From: Phycisphaerae bacterium | Lineage (GTDB): Bacteria > Planctomycetota > Phycisphaerae > UBA1845 > Fen-1342 | Direction: 5' to 3' | Assembly: GCA_030612705.1 (NCBI GenBank) | Contig: JAUWNI010000008.1 | Span: forward strand, 1 to 55,852 | DNA: 55,852 bases | The notes under the pieces: model-generated | Told to the model about the DNA's origin: nothing | Database searches by the model: none | The model's input: the letters and a program-made list of their open reading frames with translations, nothing else | Part shown: one piece after another, positions 1-8,898 of the stretch | Layout: every line of letters begins with the position of its first letter | How positions within the stretch are numbered: the stretch's first letter is position 1 | Translations under genes and position numbers: made by a program

Positions 1-127
1 GGCCGGGCGCCGTGCGGCCGGCGCGGCGCGGGGGAACTATAAAAACACCCTCCCCCACTACCCGCGGGCCCTGACGGCCGCGGCTCTTCGCAGTTTCCCT
101 TAGTCGACGTATTTGTGAAACAGAGTA
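1..127. other. Window edge, noncoding
   Basis: GC-rich sequence downstream of the leftmost gene. I see no supported gene or clear terminator hairpin here. Confidence 0.5.
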
Positions 128-1057
128 CTAAGCATCCAACGTAAACGTCGGCAAATTACGATTGACGCAAACGTGTTGCAGAATGTTGTGCGCCGTGTCG
201 AAACGGTGGGTGCTGAGCAGGCGTTCGAGCTTCGATTCGGTCTTGTGCAGGTTGACCCGGTGACGCCATTGCGACAACAGTCCGAGCGGCAAGCGCGGCT
301 GACCCGGATCGAGTTCCCACGGGTGGACGTAGATCATCGCAGGTTGGCCGCGGCGTTCGCGGGCCGCGATACAACGGTGCACGATCGCTTCCGGCAGTAG
401 GCGCAGGTAACCGCCGCCGCCGATCGGAACGCGCAGAAAGTGCCAATCGAGCGTCAATGGAGGATATTCGAGGATGCGCGCGCCCGAAGGCGACACTGCC
501 CAAAACGGTTCCAGCGGTGCCGTGGGGACGCCGTAACGATCGTGCCGGATCGGGAAGATGCTCGCGTCGTATTCGAAGCCCTCGGCGCTGATGACGTCGA
601 GCGCCCAGGCGGTGGCACGGGTAACCGAAAACGTCGGCGCCCGATAGCCCAGCACTCGGACGCCGACGGCGTCTTCGATTATCCGGCGAGATCGGTGCAG
701 ATCATCGCGCAATTCTTGCGGGTTCAGGCGCGCCAGGTGCTGGTGGCCGTAGCCGTGACAAGCGATTTCGTGCCCGCGCTCGGTCAGTCGGCGTAGTAGC
801 GGAGCCATCTGCTCGACCACCGACCCGAGCACGAAAAACGTCGCCCGGCTCTGATATTCCTCCAGCAACGCGGCGATACGCTCAACGAACGGCTCGGCAC
901 GCCGTTGCACACGCGGCCACTCGGTCGGGCTCAGGCAGCCGTGAAACACTTCAGCGTGGAAGTATTCCTCGACGTCCACGCTCAAGCAGTTAAACGACGC
1001 CGGTGTGGCGACCGAGTCCGACTCGGCGAGCGGCTCAGCGCATACAGACAAACTCAT
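128..1057 (-). CDS. XrtA-locus polysaccharide deacetylase (NodB fold)
   Basis: A 309-residue carbohydrate esterase that would remove acetyl groups from an exopolysaccharide. The NodB core shows the catalytic/metal motif SVDVEEYFH at residues 26-34, the metal histidines in HGYGHQH at about 101-107, the arginine motif YRAPTFS at about 138-144, and the late His motif HPWELD at 245-250. The VDVEEYFH start and the HPWELD end are typical of the subfamily found beside exosortase XrtA/EpsH, which carries a C-terminal DUF3473-like tail. It has no obvious signal peptide, so it probably acts in the cytoplasm or is exported by the locus. It is the last gene of the minus-strand exopolysaccharide block, with the MITE at 1583 and a divergently placed zinc-ribbon gene between it and the glycosyltransferase upstream. 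Confidence 0.85.
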   Translation of the reverse strand: MSLSVCAEPLAESDSVATPASFNCLSVDVEEYFHAEVFHGCLSPTEWPRVQRRAEPFVERIAALLEEYQSRATFFVLGSVVEQMAPLLRRLTERGHEIACHGYGHQHLARLNPQELRDDLHRSRRIIEDAVGVRVLGYRAPTFSVTRATAWALDVISAEGFEYDASIFPIRHDRYGVPTAPLEPFWAVSPSGARILEYPPLTLDWHFLRVPIGGGGYLRLLPEAIVHRCIAARERRGQPAMIYVHPWELDPGQPRLPLGLLSQWRHRVNLHKTESKLERLLSTHRFDTAHNILQHVCVNRNLPTFTLDA

Positions 1058-1169
1058 ACGCTAATTATCGGACAGGCAGCCGCTTCTAGCGTACACATTA
1101 CGCCAAAATCTTCCTAATAGAATTCGTTTTGTGCTAATCTTCCGAACGTGGCGTGGCGATGCAAGAAAT

Positions 1170-1586
1170 ATGGGACTGGTTGATACACAGCCTCAGCCGG
1201 AAGTATCCCCCCCGGTGCCGGACCCCGAAGTGCTCTGCCGGTGCGGTTACTGCCACACGTTGCTCGAAGTGCCCGAGAATGAACATTGTGTGCACTGTCC
1301 GGAGTGTGGGCGGTCGAACAGGACTCCCGGCCGCGTGTACGTGACGTGTGAGCGCTGTGGGCGCGGTCAGCGTATCCGTTTCAAACAACGTAACAACCCG
1401 CCGCTGTGTGCGAACTGCGGTCACACTCTTCGCATTCATGAGATTGAGCTCACGTCGCAATCCCGCCACATTCATCATCACGGGCAAGGGCGATCGCACG
1501 TAAGCCGGCATGACAGCGTGGTGTTTACCATTCTGCTGTACGCGGTTGTGTTGACCTTGTTCCTTCTGTGGCTCAGCCAACGCTAG
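1170..1586 (+). CDS. Small multi-zinc-ribbon protein with C-terminal membrane anchor
   Basis: A protein of 138 residues (151 if GTG at 1131 is used; neither start has a clear Shine-Dalgarno). Four cysteine pairs (CRCGYC, CVHCPEC, CERCG, CANCG) form two zinc ribbons, followed by a His-rich linker and one hydrophobic helix at the C terminus (VVFTILLYAVVLTLFLLWL). The layout resembles planctomycete proteins that carry FHA/GYF-like or zinc-ribbon heads on a single membrane anchor. I cannot assign a function. Its TAG stop is the TAG of the CTAG terminus of the neighbouring MITE, so its natural C terminus may have been reset by the insertion. It is transcribed toward the glycosyltransferase at 1704-2915. 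Confidence 0.7.
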   Translation: MGLVDTQPQPEVSPPVPDPEVLCRCGYCHTLLEVPENEHCVHCPECGRSNRTPGRVYVTCERCGRGQRIRFKQRNNPPLCANCGHTLRIHEIELTSQSRHIHHHGQGRSHVSRHDSVVFTILLYAVVLTLFLLWLSQR

Positions 1587-1729
1587 TGCTCTATTGCACG
1601 TGGAATGATGGATAATACAAAGGGTGGCCCACCTCTTTAGAGGTGGGGAACACGAATAGAACTTCGATTCGTGTTCCCCACGGCTAAAGCCATGGGCCAC
1701 CCATCAATCGAGTAGCGACAGAGCACTAG
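1583..1729. mobile_element. CTAG-ended MITE, copy E1
   Basis: A 147-base nonautonomous element. It starts CTAGTGCTCT and ends AGAGCACTAG. The interior is one long imperfect hairpin: GGGTGGCCCA with TGGGCCACCC, and an arm containing ACACGAAT with ATTCGTGT, plus small side hairpins (CCTCTTTAGAGG, GGCTAAAGCC). Further copies or partial copies lie at 17681, 22550, 34693, 36269 and 47342. The left CTAG gives the stop of the gene ending at 1586. The element also contains the stop and the last residues of the convergent glycosyltransferase (1704-2915). It has no transposase of its own. The CTAG target is reminiscent of IS630-family elements, which duplicate TA within CTAG. Confidence 0.85.
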
Positions 1730-2915
1730 TATGTGTTTCGACAAAGTGTAGCGGCCTGTCCGCCTCGTTTCCCGTGCCCATTATGATTTCGGAGAGTTGC
1801 TCGACGCGTGCTTGCCAGCTCTCGGCGCGCACCAGCGCGCGTCGTTCGGCCGCGTTGCCGTCTTGCGAAGCAGCCAAGGCCGCTGTGCACGCTGCGATGA
1901 ATTCGTCGAGCGTCTCGGCGGTCCGCACCGCCGGGCTGTAGCGCAGAACCTCGGGCATCGGTGATGAAACGACCGGGAGCCCGGCGGCGAGGTATTCGCG
2001 TAACTTGATCGGATTGACCGCGCGCGTCAGACGATTCATCCGAAACGGGATCAGCCCCACGTCGAAAACGCGACAATAACCGGGCATTTCTTCGTAGGGC
2101 TTATTACCGAGCAGATAAACGTTGTCGAGCACGTCCAGCGTGGACGGGTCGCAACGCAGCGATCCGATCAGCACGAACGACCAGTCTGGCTGGTGACGAG
2201 CGGCGGCCGCGATCAGGTCAAGATCGACATAGTCACTGATTAATCCGAAGTACCCGAACACCGGTTTCGGGATGTTGCGTACATCGTCGGGCAATTGATC
2301 AGGCCGGATGTCTTCCGCCGAGGCGAAGTGGTCGAGGTCGACGCCGTGCGGCACCAGGTGCGTATTGGAAGACTGCCGACTACGTTGCTCGTAGAGCGTT
2401 TGTGACGTCGCGAAGACAACGTCGGCGGCGGCACAGGTCTGCCGTTCCAGCCTGGTAATCAGCTCGGCGTTGAATCCACTGAACGCCGCGAAGTCATCGA
2501 CGCAATAATAGACGACCCGTTCGGCATCGAGCAGGTCGATCAGTTCGGGTACGTCGGGCGTGAAGAGCCAGAGCTGTGTCGGACGCCGCGGAAGCTGTCG
2601 CAGTGCGCTCCTGATCTGCCGCACCATCAGCCGGGTGTTGACGTAACGAGCAGTCGGCGACTCCGGCAGGGGCAGCACAAGCGGGGATAAAACGTCGATC
2701 GTCGGCTGTACCCGCCGCGCCCCCGCGCAAACCTCGCGGAGTCTGCGAACGATCATGCGTGAGTCGCCGCGGTTGAGCTTTGGTCGCCGCGAGGCGTGAT
2801 AGTTAATCCAGAGAATGTGATTCTGCTCGGCGAGCAGCCGCATGATGTGGTGCTTGCCGGTCGGGTGCGCGTTCCAGTTGCTGGCCACGCAGACGATGTT
2901 GCGGTCGCGAATCAA
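1704..2915 (-). CDS. Family 4-like glycosyltransferase
   Basis: About 403 residues, GT-B fold. The C-terminal half has the donor-binding region typical of GT4 (NPIKLREYLAAGLPVVSS), and the N-terminal half reads as a Rossmann start (NIVCVASNWNAHPTGKHH). The longer reading back to 3047 would run far into the upstream gene. I place the start at a TTG at 2915, which shares bases with the TGA stop of the upstream glycosyltransferase (2912-2914) in the usual overlapping stop/start arrangement, so the two are probably translationally coupled. It likely adds a sugar to the lipid-linked repeat unit of the exopolysaccharide on the cytoplasmic face. The last residues (about TSALSLLD) and the TGA are encoded by MITE E1, which suggests the original C terminus was replaced. 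Confidence 0.8.
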   Translation of the reverse strand: MIRDRNIVCVASNWNAHPTGKHHIMRLLAEQNHILWINYHASRRPKLNRGDSRMIVRRLREVCAGARRVQPTIDVLSPLVLPLPESPTARYVNTRLMVRQIRSALRQLPRRPTQLWLFTPDVPELIDLLDAERVVYYCVDDFAAFSGFNAELITRLERQTCAAADVVFATSQTLYEQRSRQSSNTHLVPHGVDLDHFASAEDIRPDQLPDDVRNIPKPVFGYFGLISDYVDLDLIAAAARHQPDWSFVLIGSLRCDPSTLDVLDNVYLLGNKPYEEMPGYCRVFDVGLIPFRMNRLTRAVNPIKLREYLAAGLPVVSSPMPEVLRYSPAVRTAETLDEFIAACTAALAASQDGNAAERRALVRAESWQARVEQLSEIIMGTGNEADRPLHFVETHTSALSLLD

Positions 2916-4204
2916 GTCGCTACCTCGGTCGGGGCACCGACTGGAGCGGCGGTTTGGCCGCACTCCGTATTCTCCGCTTCTTCCCCGGGTTTCGTTTCGT
3001 ACGGCTTCTCGATCGGTTGACCGGACAGGGCCTGCTCGATTCGCCACAATTGTTCGTGCGGCTGGTAGTAATCCTCGATTGTCCGCCGCGCCCGCAGACT
3101 CAACTCCTTTGCCAGAGCATCGTCGGTGAGCAGTCGGACGACGGCGTCGGCGAATTCATCCGGTTCGCGCGCGATCAGGAAGGGAGGTTGGCCGTCATAG
3201 TCGATCCCGGCGGCGGTATCGGGCGTGACCACCGCGGGTTTTCCAATCGCCAGGGCGCCGAGCAACTTGCTCTGCACGCCGATGTCGCCGTCGACCGGGT
3301 TGATGAAGACGCGCAGCGCGTCGAGATAGGGGTGTGTGTTCGGCACAAATCCGGTTACCCGTACACCTTGCTCGCGGCCCCAGCGCCGCACCTTGCGGGC
3401 GGGGCGGTTCCCGACAATCCACCAGCGCGCCGCCGGTATACTCTTTTTCACTCGCGGCCAGACGTGCCGGCCGAACCAGTCGATAGCGCGCACGTTCGGC
3501 GGATAGAACATCGAACCCACGCTGCCGACGATGGGTTCGGATGACAGGACGGGGTGCTTGTTCGAAAACCCGGCTCGATCCACACCCGCGATCTCCACGC
3601 AGGTCCGCACGACATCGGAGTGCCTGGGGTCGGTGCAGACGATGAGCTTTTGGCGTTCGCGTTCGTTGGCCACTAAAGTAACGTCGTGCGAGCGGACCCA
3701 GCGTCGCTCCCCCGCCCGTAAAAGCCATGCTTCCAACACATAAAGCAACCACAGGGGCGACCTGCTGCGCTTCGCGTAAACCCGCCACTTGTGACTGTCC
3801 ACGTCGCACATGTCGAGCACGCGGCGGGTGTCGACGAGTTCCGCCGCCGGTGCCATTGCGGAGGAGAACGTCAAGACGGCGTCAAATTGTACGGTCTGAA
3901 TCCACGAGCGGACCGTGCGTTTGAGCGCGGCGCTGTTGAAAAAGCCCTCGGTCAGACTGCGACCGCGCAGCAGGCTGATCCCGCCTTTCAAGAGTGAGAC
4001 CGGCGTGGAGCGTGGCGTGATGGCGACGTCCCGGCAAATATTGCGCACGTTCGCCAATTGGGCCGGGTAGGGTTCGCGGTCGTTCAGACATGCCAGCCAC
4101 ACGTCGTGACGCTGTGCCAGGTATTCCAGCTCGGCCCACGAACGGACCGTGTCGCCGCGGTTAGGCGGATACGGAAAGCGTGGCGTCAGCATCAAAATGT
4201 TCAT
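2912..4204 (-). CDS. XrtA/PEP-CTERM system glycosyltransferase (TIGR03087-like)
   Basis: A 430-residue GT-B glycosyltransferase starting MNILMLTPRFPYPPNRGD, a start characteristic of the sugar transferases tied to exosortase XrtA loci. It would transfer a sugar during assembly of the exopolysaccharide repeat unit. The donor site is visible near the GxxRPARKVRRWG and PAVVTPDTAAGIDYDG regions. The C-terminal ~30 residues (from about KPGEEAEN) are low-complexity and include QTAAPVGAP, a peptide echoed in the N-terminal part of the tyrosine kinase at 5284-6195. It lies 10 bases downstream of the FemAB-like gene and overlaps the next glycosyltransferase, in one probable operon. Confidence 0.85.
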   Translation of the reverse strand: MNILMLTPRFPYPPNRGDTVRSWAELEYLAQRHDVWLACLNDREPYPAQLANVRNICRDVAITPRSTPVSLLKGGISLLRGRSLTEGFFNSAALKRTVRSWIQTVQFDAVLTFSSAMAPAAELVDTRRVLDMCDVDSHKWRVYAKRSRSPLWLLYVLEAWLLRAGERRWVRSHDVTLVANERERQKLIVCTDPRHSDVVRTCVEIAGVDRAGFSNKHPVLSSEPIVGSVGSMFYPPNVRAIDWFGRHVWPRVKKSIPAARWWIVGNRPARKVRRWGREQGVRVTGFVPNTHPYLDALRVFINPVDGDIGVQSKLLGALAIGKPAVVTPDTAAGIDYDGQPPFLIAREPDEFADAVVRLLTDDALAKELSLRARRTIEDYYQPHEQLWRIEQALSGQPIEKPYETKPGEEAENTECGQTAAPVGAPTEVAT

Positions 4205-4214
4205 TTTACCGGAC

Positions 4215-5321
4215 TTATCCCGGAATCGATCTTGCCAGCCAGGCTCCCAGCGGCTTTGTCAAAGCCAGTGGCAACCACGGCCACACCCGTCGGGCCAGTG
4301 AGAAACGCGGATTGTTGGGCGTAAGGTCCGGGGGCGTACGTCCCGCCGGGACATAACGCTGGTAGCCCAAAGTTTGCGCTTCAAAGCCCTGATTCTTTTT
4401 AAATCGGTAGGAACCGGTGTTGTCCTTGCGGCTACGTCCGAAATCGAAATGGTGCAGTCCGGATCGGACCGCTCGTTCCATGACGGCGAAATAGATGAAA
4501 TTGGTCGCGCCGGTGCAGCGGATGCGCTCGTCCACGCCCACGAAATAAGGGTAGACGACGTCGCGAAAGACGAAGCTCAGCAACCCGGCGACCGTGTCCC
4601 CGCCCTGCCGAACGACGGTCACCCAGGCCCGCCGGCCGAGCCGCTCGACCAGGCCATCAAAGAACCGATACGGGTAATTGATCGAGGCGAGCCGTCGCAT
4701 GCTGCGAGCGTACAGCTTCCAAACCGTTGGCAAGAGGGCCGCGTCGTGCTGGACCGTCAAATTTTCACGCTGCTGAGCCTGGCGGACGGCGGCGCGTGCC
4801 TTACGCGGCAGATAGTTCGACAATTCCTCGACGCGCAGCGGCAATGGGCGGACGAAGCCGGCGTAACGCTCGTCGTCGATCATCCCCTGGACGCCCCCGG
4901 TCGCCGAGCGGAGCTCCAATGACCGGGCTCCGCGCTGGTCGGCGAGCCGCATCGCCTCCACGGCCAAAGCCTGCCGTACCGTTTCGTCATCGCTGAGGAT
5001 TCCGCCGTAAGTCCCGTAGGGCACGCTGACGAGCAGTGTACCGGCGAGGATGCTGCGGACCTCGAGGAGCGGGAGGACGCCGACGAGACGCCCTTCGCGT
5101 TTGGCGAGCAGATGGACGGCGTCGTGGTTGAAGACGGCCTGAACGGTTTCGCACCAGTCGGGGTGGTGAAAGAGCGTTCCGCCGGGCGTGTTCTCGACAT
5201 AATCGGCCCAGGCTCGGCGCGTTGTTTCGTTATGGACCGGATGGATTGTGACGCCGGAGGCCGCAACGGGCTGACGAGGTGTCTCAGTCGTTGTTGTAGT
5301 AGTAGCTATAGTAGCGCTCAT
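4215..5321 (-). CDS. FemAB-like protein of XrtA/PEP-CTERM loci (TIGR03019-like)
   Basis: A 368-residue protein of the FemAB/GNAT-like double acyltransferase fold. Family features are the N-terminal motif GTLFHHPDW, then VGVLPLLEVRS and the conserved VSVPYGTYGGI loop, with a second domain containing ATNFIYFAVMERA and HFDFGRSRKDN. Members near XrtA are thought to modify the polysaccharide or its precursor with an amino-acyl or acyl group; the substrate is not known here. The ATG at 5321 lies inside the 3' end of the tyrosine kinase gene (38-base overlap), which points to coupling. The N terminus is Thr-rich (TTTTTTE), encoded by the same DNA that encodes the Tyr-rich kinase tail in another frame. 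Confidence 0.85.
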   Translation of the reverse strand: MSATIATTTTTTETPRQPVAASGVTIHPVHNETTRRAWADYVENTPGGTLFHHPDWCETVQAVFNHDAVHLLAKREGRLVGVLPLLEVRSILAGTLLVSVPYGTYGGILSDDETVRQALAVEAMRLADQRGARSLELRSATGGVQGMIDDERYAGFVRPLPLRVEELSNYLPRKARAAVRQAQQRENLTVQHDAALLPTVWKLYARSMRRLASINYPYRFFDGLVERLGRRAWVTVVRQGGDTVAGLLSFVFRDVVYPYFVGVDERIRCTGATNFIYFAVMERAVRSGLHHFDFGRSRKDNTGSYRFKKNQGFEAQTLGYQRYVPAGRTPPDLTPNNPRFSLARRVWPWLPLALTKPLGAWLARSIPG

Positions 5322-6195
5322 AGTAATGGCCGCGCTGGTCGTTATATTGTGACAGAAGGCACCCGAGAACCTTCACGTTGGTCGTTTGTAAAGTGCGAAC
5401 CGCTTCCTGGATGGACGGTTCGGGTGTGCGGCGCATTTCGATCACGAGGATCAAACCGTCGCAGTGCGGGGCCAACATGCTGACATCAGAGACGGTGTTG
5501 ACCGGCGGCGTGTCCAGAAAGGTAAAGTCAAAATGGTCGTGGAACTGCGTAAAAACGGTTCGCACCGCCGAGGCACCGAGCAGTTCCCCGTATTTTTTAT
5601 CCGAGGCGCCGCCGGCCGTGATGATCTTTAGATTTGGGAAAGGTGTCGGCCGGAGGACTTCCGATAACTGCGCCTTCCCGCGGATCAACTCCGCCAAGCC
5701 TGGCCGCGGGGTTATTCCCAGCATTCGCGCGATCGAAGCCCGCCGAAAGTCGGCGTCAATTAGCAGCACCTTGTGCTCGTTTCCTTCGGCCATCACCGTG
5801 CTAAGATTGATCGTTGTGACGCTCTTGCCTTCCTGCGGCAGACTGCTGGTGATCGCGATTATCTGGTGCTTGTGCTGCGGGTTCATGTTCAGCAGACGTG
5901 CCCGTAGCGAACGGTACTGCTCGCTGACGGCCGAGTAGCGCTCATGGAACGTTACCAGCGCCTGATCGAGCTTGCTCGCGTCCCATTCGATCGTCCGGTC
6001 GTCGATGATGTTACTCGCAGACGCCTGCGTGCCCGCGGGATCCGGCGTGAATGCCGAGGCGCTGTCGGCCGGCGGGCCGACCGGCGCTGCTGTTTGCGAG
6101 TTCTGTGTCTCCTCGGGCAGCGCAGTATTGCTCGCGTCCGCACTCTCGCCGGACTTGGCTCGCAGCTTCTGCATGATTTTCTGCATCGAGCCCAC
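5284..6195 (-). CDS. BY-type tyrosine autokinase of the exopolysaccharide locus
   Basis: A 303-residue cytoplasmic bacterial tyrosine kinase (CpsD/CapB type, resembling XrtA-associated TIGR03018). It has the P-loop SSLPQEGKSVT at about 117-127, Walker A' LLIDADFRR at about 144-152, Walker B FTFLDTPP, and a C-terminal tyrosine cluster (YYERYYSYYYNND) for autophosphorylation. It would work with the Wzz-like partner encoded just upstream (start at 6195, nine bases after the stop at 6205), phosphorylation cycling controlling chain length and export. The N-terminal 60 residues are Ala/Pro/Ser-rich, unstructured, and include QTAAPVGPP. Confidence 0.9.
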   Translation of the reverse strand: MGSMQKIMQKLRAKSGESADASNTALPEETQNSQTAAPVGPPADSASAFTPDPAGTQASASNIIDDRTIEWDASKLDQALVTFHERYSAVSEQYRSLRARLLNMNPQHKHQIIAITSSLPQEGKSVTTINLSTVMAEGNEHKVLLIDADFRRASIARMLGITPRPGLAELIRGKAQLSEVLRPTPFPNLKIITAGGASDKKYGELLGASAVRTVFTQFHDHFDFTFLDTPPVNTVSDVSMLAPHCDGLILVIEMRRTPEPSIQEAVRTLQTTNVKVLGCLLSQYNDQRGHYYERYYSYYYNND

Positions 6196-6204
6196 GGGCT
6201 GACC

Positions 6205-7980
6205 TCATTCCTCGTGTTCGCTCCCGAGAGACGTCGGCGGCGCGCCCACGCTTTCCAGGACGTTGTCGAGCGTCGATATGGCGCGGCCGTGCAAGTTGGG
6301 GTGTTCCAGACTGGAATACGCCAGCGACGCTGTTATGAATAGAGTACACAGCAGAATGCACAGGGTCGGCGTCCAGAGCATCCGGGCGACAAACTGGCGA
6401 TGCCGGACGCGCGGTGTGTTAATGACCGAGATGCATTCCAGAATCGGCAGGCCCAGCGTGCGCGTCACCTGGCCGGCCGAGCGGAAGGAACGGTCGAGCA
6501 GCTCGACCAGCGCGATCAGCAGCGCGGCCGCCGCCAATCCGCACCCCAGGCATACTACGAAGATGGCCATGGCCTGCGGTTTCAAGGCGTGCGCGTTTTC
6601 CTTCGGCTCCTCGATCAGGGCGAACTGCGTTCCGCGATCCCCTCTTTCAACGACAAGGATACGCTCGAGCTGGGATAGATGCTGTCGCCAAACGGCGGCG
6701 GTTGCCACATCCTGCCCGAGCTTGCCCTCGAGCTGTTTCATTTCATCGCTGCTTTGCAGCATCCGATCGTAGAGCGTGGCGAACTCCGTGGCCCGCGTCT
6801 CGGCTTTGGCCAGATGCTTGTCGGCGATGTCCAGTTGCGACCGCAACGCGTCCAATTCGAGCTCAACCCGCAGGCGCTGTCCGGCCAGTACCGGGTCTTG
6901 TTCGCGCAGCCGCTGGACCGCCTCGCGCTGGGGCGCTCCATCGTCATCGGCCGTCCCGGCACGCGCCGAATTACGTGCGGCATCGAGTGCCGCGTATAGG
7001 TTGTCAAGCTTGCGCTGGAGCGTTCTGACCCGCGGATGTTCGTTGGTCATCCGCTTGATGACGATGGCGTCGGAGATCTGTTGCTGGACTTCCTTGATCG
7101 ATTTTTCGATCGTCGTGTTTGTCTCGGGCAACACCGGGGGCACGGTCTGCGCGGCTTCCGTGGGGGTGGCCACGGCGGTCGACTCACACATGGGTCCCGA
7201 CGTCAGGAAGCGCTCGCGGGCGGTAATCTGGGCCATCAGTTCAGCCTTGCGCTGCACCAACCGCATACGCTCCATTTCGAGAGCCTCCAGGCGCAGACCC
7301 GCGCTGGCCGGATCGCGGGGATCGACACCGGGGAATTCGGCAAATTGGGACTTCAACCGCTGATTTGCCTCATTGATCTGCTGCTGGAAGCGCTTCGCTT
7401 CGGTCGCGAAGAAATCACGTGTGCTGTGCAGTATTTGGGTGATGCGCGCGCGCGTGCGTTGGATATACCCGTCGCGCAGCGCTACGACGAAACGGCTGGC
7501 GACTGTCGGATCGTTCGAAGTGCAAGACAGCGCGATCGTATTGAGGCTTTGTGAGCTATGTATCATCTTAACGCTGGCTTGGAGGTCATACTTGCCCAGC
7601 GCTCCGTCGAGCAGCCGAAGCTCATCGTTCGTGAGTGCCTCTTTCGATGTAATCGCGTCGGGCGGCAGCAGGTTGGTGGCCATCGCCGCTTCGGCCAGAG
7701 CTCGTGAACCGGTCATATCGAGCGCGATGCTCGACTGGAGTTGGGCAAAATTGAACGGGGAGTTCGAGCGGACCAGGTTTCGCAGGACGGCATCGTCGCG
7801 ACGCTCGAAGAGCGTCGAGGTGCGGTACTGGCGTGGAAGATACTGGCTGACCCAAAAGGCAATCGAGCCGACAATGCTCACCGCGAGCAGCGCCAGGCGC
7901 CAGCGGCGGCGTAGAATCCGCGCATACTCGTGCAACGTGTTGCGAAGATCATCAAAAGTACGGTCTTGGTGAACGGTCAT
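6205..7980 (-). CDS. Wzz/GumC-like chain-length determinant
   Basis: A 591-residue inner-membrane polysaccharide co-polymerase. A Wzz domain follows the N-terminal transmembrane helix at about residues 28-47. A long periplasmic coiled-coil (about 180-440) matches the GumC/EpsF type. A second helix (AIFVVCLGCGLAAAALLIALVEL) follows at about 470, and a third hydrophobic segment near residue 540 (TPTLCILLCTLFITASLAY) is extra relative to standard Wzz. It should set polymer length and couple the Wza-like outer-membrane lipoprotein (8041-8898) to the tyrosine kinase downstream. The kinase domain is not fused, as in Gram-positive-type systems. Confidence 0.88.
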   Translation of the reverse strand: MTVHQDRTFDDLRNTLHEYARILRRRWRLALLAVSIVGSIAFWVSQYLPRQYRTSTLFERRDDAVLRNLVRSNSPFNFAQLQSSIALDMTGSRALAEAAMATNLLPPDAITSKEALTNDELRLLDGALGKYDLQASVKMIHSSQSLNTIALSCTSNDPTVASRFVVALRDGYIQRTRARITQILHSTRDFFATEAKRFQQQINEANQRLKSQFAEFPGVDPRDPASAGLRLEALEMERMRLVQRKAELMAQITARERFLTSGPMCESTAVATPTEAAQTVPPVLPETNTTIEKSIKEVQQQISDAIVIKRMTNEHPRVRTLQRKLDNLYAALDAARNSARAGTADDDGAPQREAVQRLREQDPVLAGQRLRVELELDALRSQLDIADKHLAKAETRATEFATLYDRMLQSSDEMKQLEGKLGQDVATAAVWRQHLSQLERILVVERGDRGTQFALIEEPKENAHALKPQAMAIFVVCLGCGLAAAALLIALVELLDRSFRSAGQVTRTLGLPILECISVINTPRVRHRQFVARMLWTPTLCILLCTLFITASLAYSSLEHPNLHGRAISTLDNVLESVGAPPTSLGSEHEE

Positions 7981-8040
7981 CGTTTACGTCAACTATTCCG
8001 CCGATCCTATTTGCCAATCAATAATACGATTCAACCCGAC

Positions 8041-8898
8041 CTACCAGGGTCTCAATCGATCGCTGTTGTTGTCGTTACTGCTCCCAACCCCGCCGCGGTC
8101 GTATTCATCGTATGTGTCCATCGCTTGCACGGGATTGGACCAGGCTCGCAGGGCCGGGCTTACCGGATAGAGCAGCTCACGCACGCGGAGACCGACCCAG
8201 GCCAACGGTGTCGGCGGCACCTCGATGATGTCGCCGGGTTGCAACAATACGTTCTGCTCGGTGTTTCCAGTGCGGACCATCTTGTCCAGATCAACCACGA
8301 TAATCTTGCTCGCGCCCCCGTCGGGGTCCGGACGCACCACGCGAATTTGAGAACGCCAGGCGAGGAACGTCGGGGCGGCTTTCGCCAGGGCTTTCAGGAG
8401 GGTATCCCGCCCGGTGTAAGGCTTCGGGCCCGGGCTGCTTACCTCGCCGAAGACGTAGTATTGCTGGCTTCGGTAGCCGGCGACCTCGACGACGACTTCC
8501 GGCTCGATGTAATAGCGCGACAACTGCGCCCTTAACTTCTCGGCGATTTCCTGCGTGGTTAGACCGGCAACCTGGACTTCGCCCAGCAGCCGCAGGGCAA
8601 CTTTTCCATCCGGGCGGACACGCTGTATGACTCCGTCGATTTCCCCGGCTCCCGGGGCGTGAAAGGCGAGCGTGTCGGGGGGATTGACCGTGTAGTGGCC
8701 GGTCGAGATTGAGGCATCGTTGGCCCGTAAAAACGCGACCAAATTCTCGTGGGTCGTGGCGCAGCCGGTGGTCCACACGATCAGCAGGACGGCAGCCAAC
8801 CATGCTCGAGTCGGCAAACGACGGACCAGACCGGGGGTTGATTCCTCCTCCGGGGGCCGCACGGCTTGCGAGGGGCAGCGGTGACTCATTGTTGTCAC
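8041..8898 (-). CDS. Wza-like polysaccharide export lipoprotein
   Basis: A 285-residue outer-membrane export protein. The N terminus has a hydrophobic stretch ending in a lipobox (LIVWTTGC, Cys near residue 46), so the mature protein would be a lipoprotein. The poly_export domain begins at YTVNPPDTLAFHAPG and continues through RVRPDGKVALRLLGEV, followed by one SLBB domain (YYVFGEVSSPGPKPY). The tail after about 250 is Asn/Asp/Gly-rich. It would form the outer-membrane conduit for the polymer. It is the first gene of the minus-strand exopolysaccharide block, divergent from the ATPase gene at 9115; any promoter for the block should lie in 8899-9114. Confidence 0.88.
   Translation of the reverse strand: MTTMSHRCPSQAVRPPEEESTPGLVRRLPTRAWLAAVLLIVWTTGCATTHENLVAFLRANDASISTGHYTVNPPDTLAFHAPGAGEIDGVIQRVRPDGKVALRLLGEVQVAGLTTQEIAEKLRAQLSRYYIEPEVVVEVAGYRSQQYYVFGEVSSPGPKPYTGRDTLLKALAKAAPTFLAWRSQIRVVRPDPDGGASKIIVVDLDKMVRTGNTEQNVLLQPGDIIEVPPTPLAWVGLRVRELLYPVSPALRAWSNPVQAMDTYDEYDRGGVGSSNDNNSDRLRPW

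Noticed and set aside
1600-1700. Small proteins beginning MAHGFSRG
   Set aside because: The frames recur wherever the CTAG MITE occurs (also near 36300 and 47400) and translate the element's hairpin; they are not genes.
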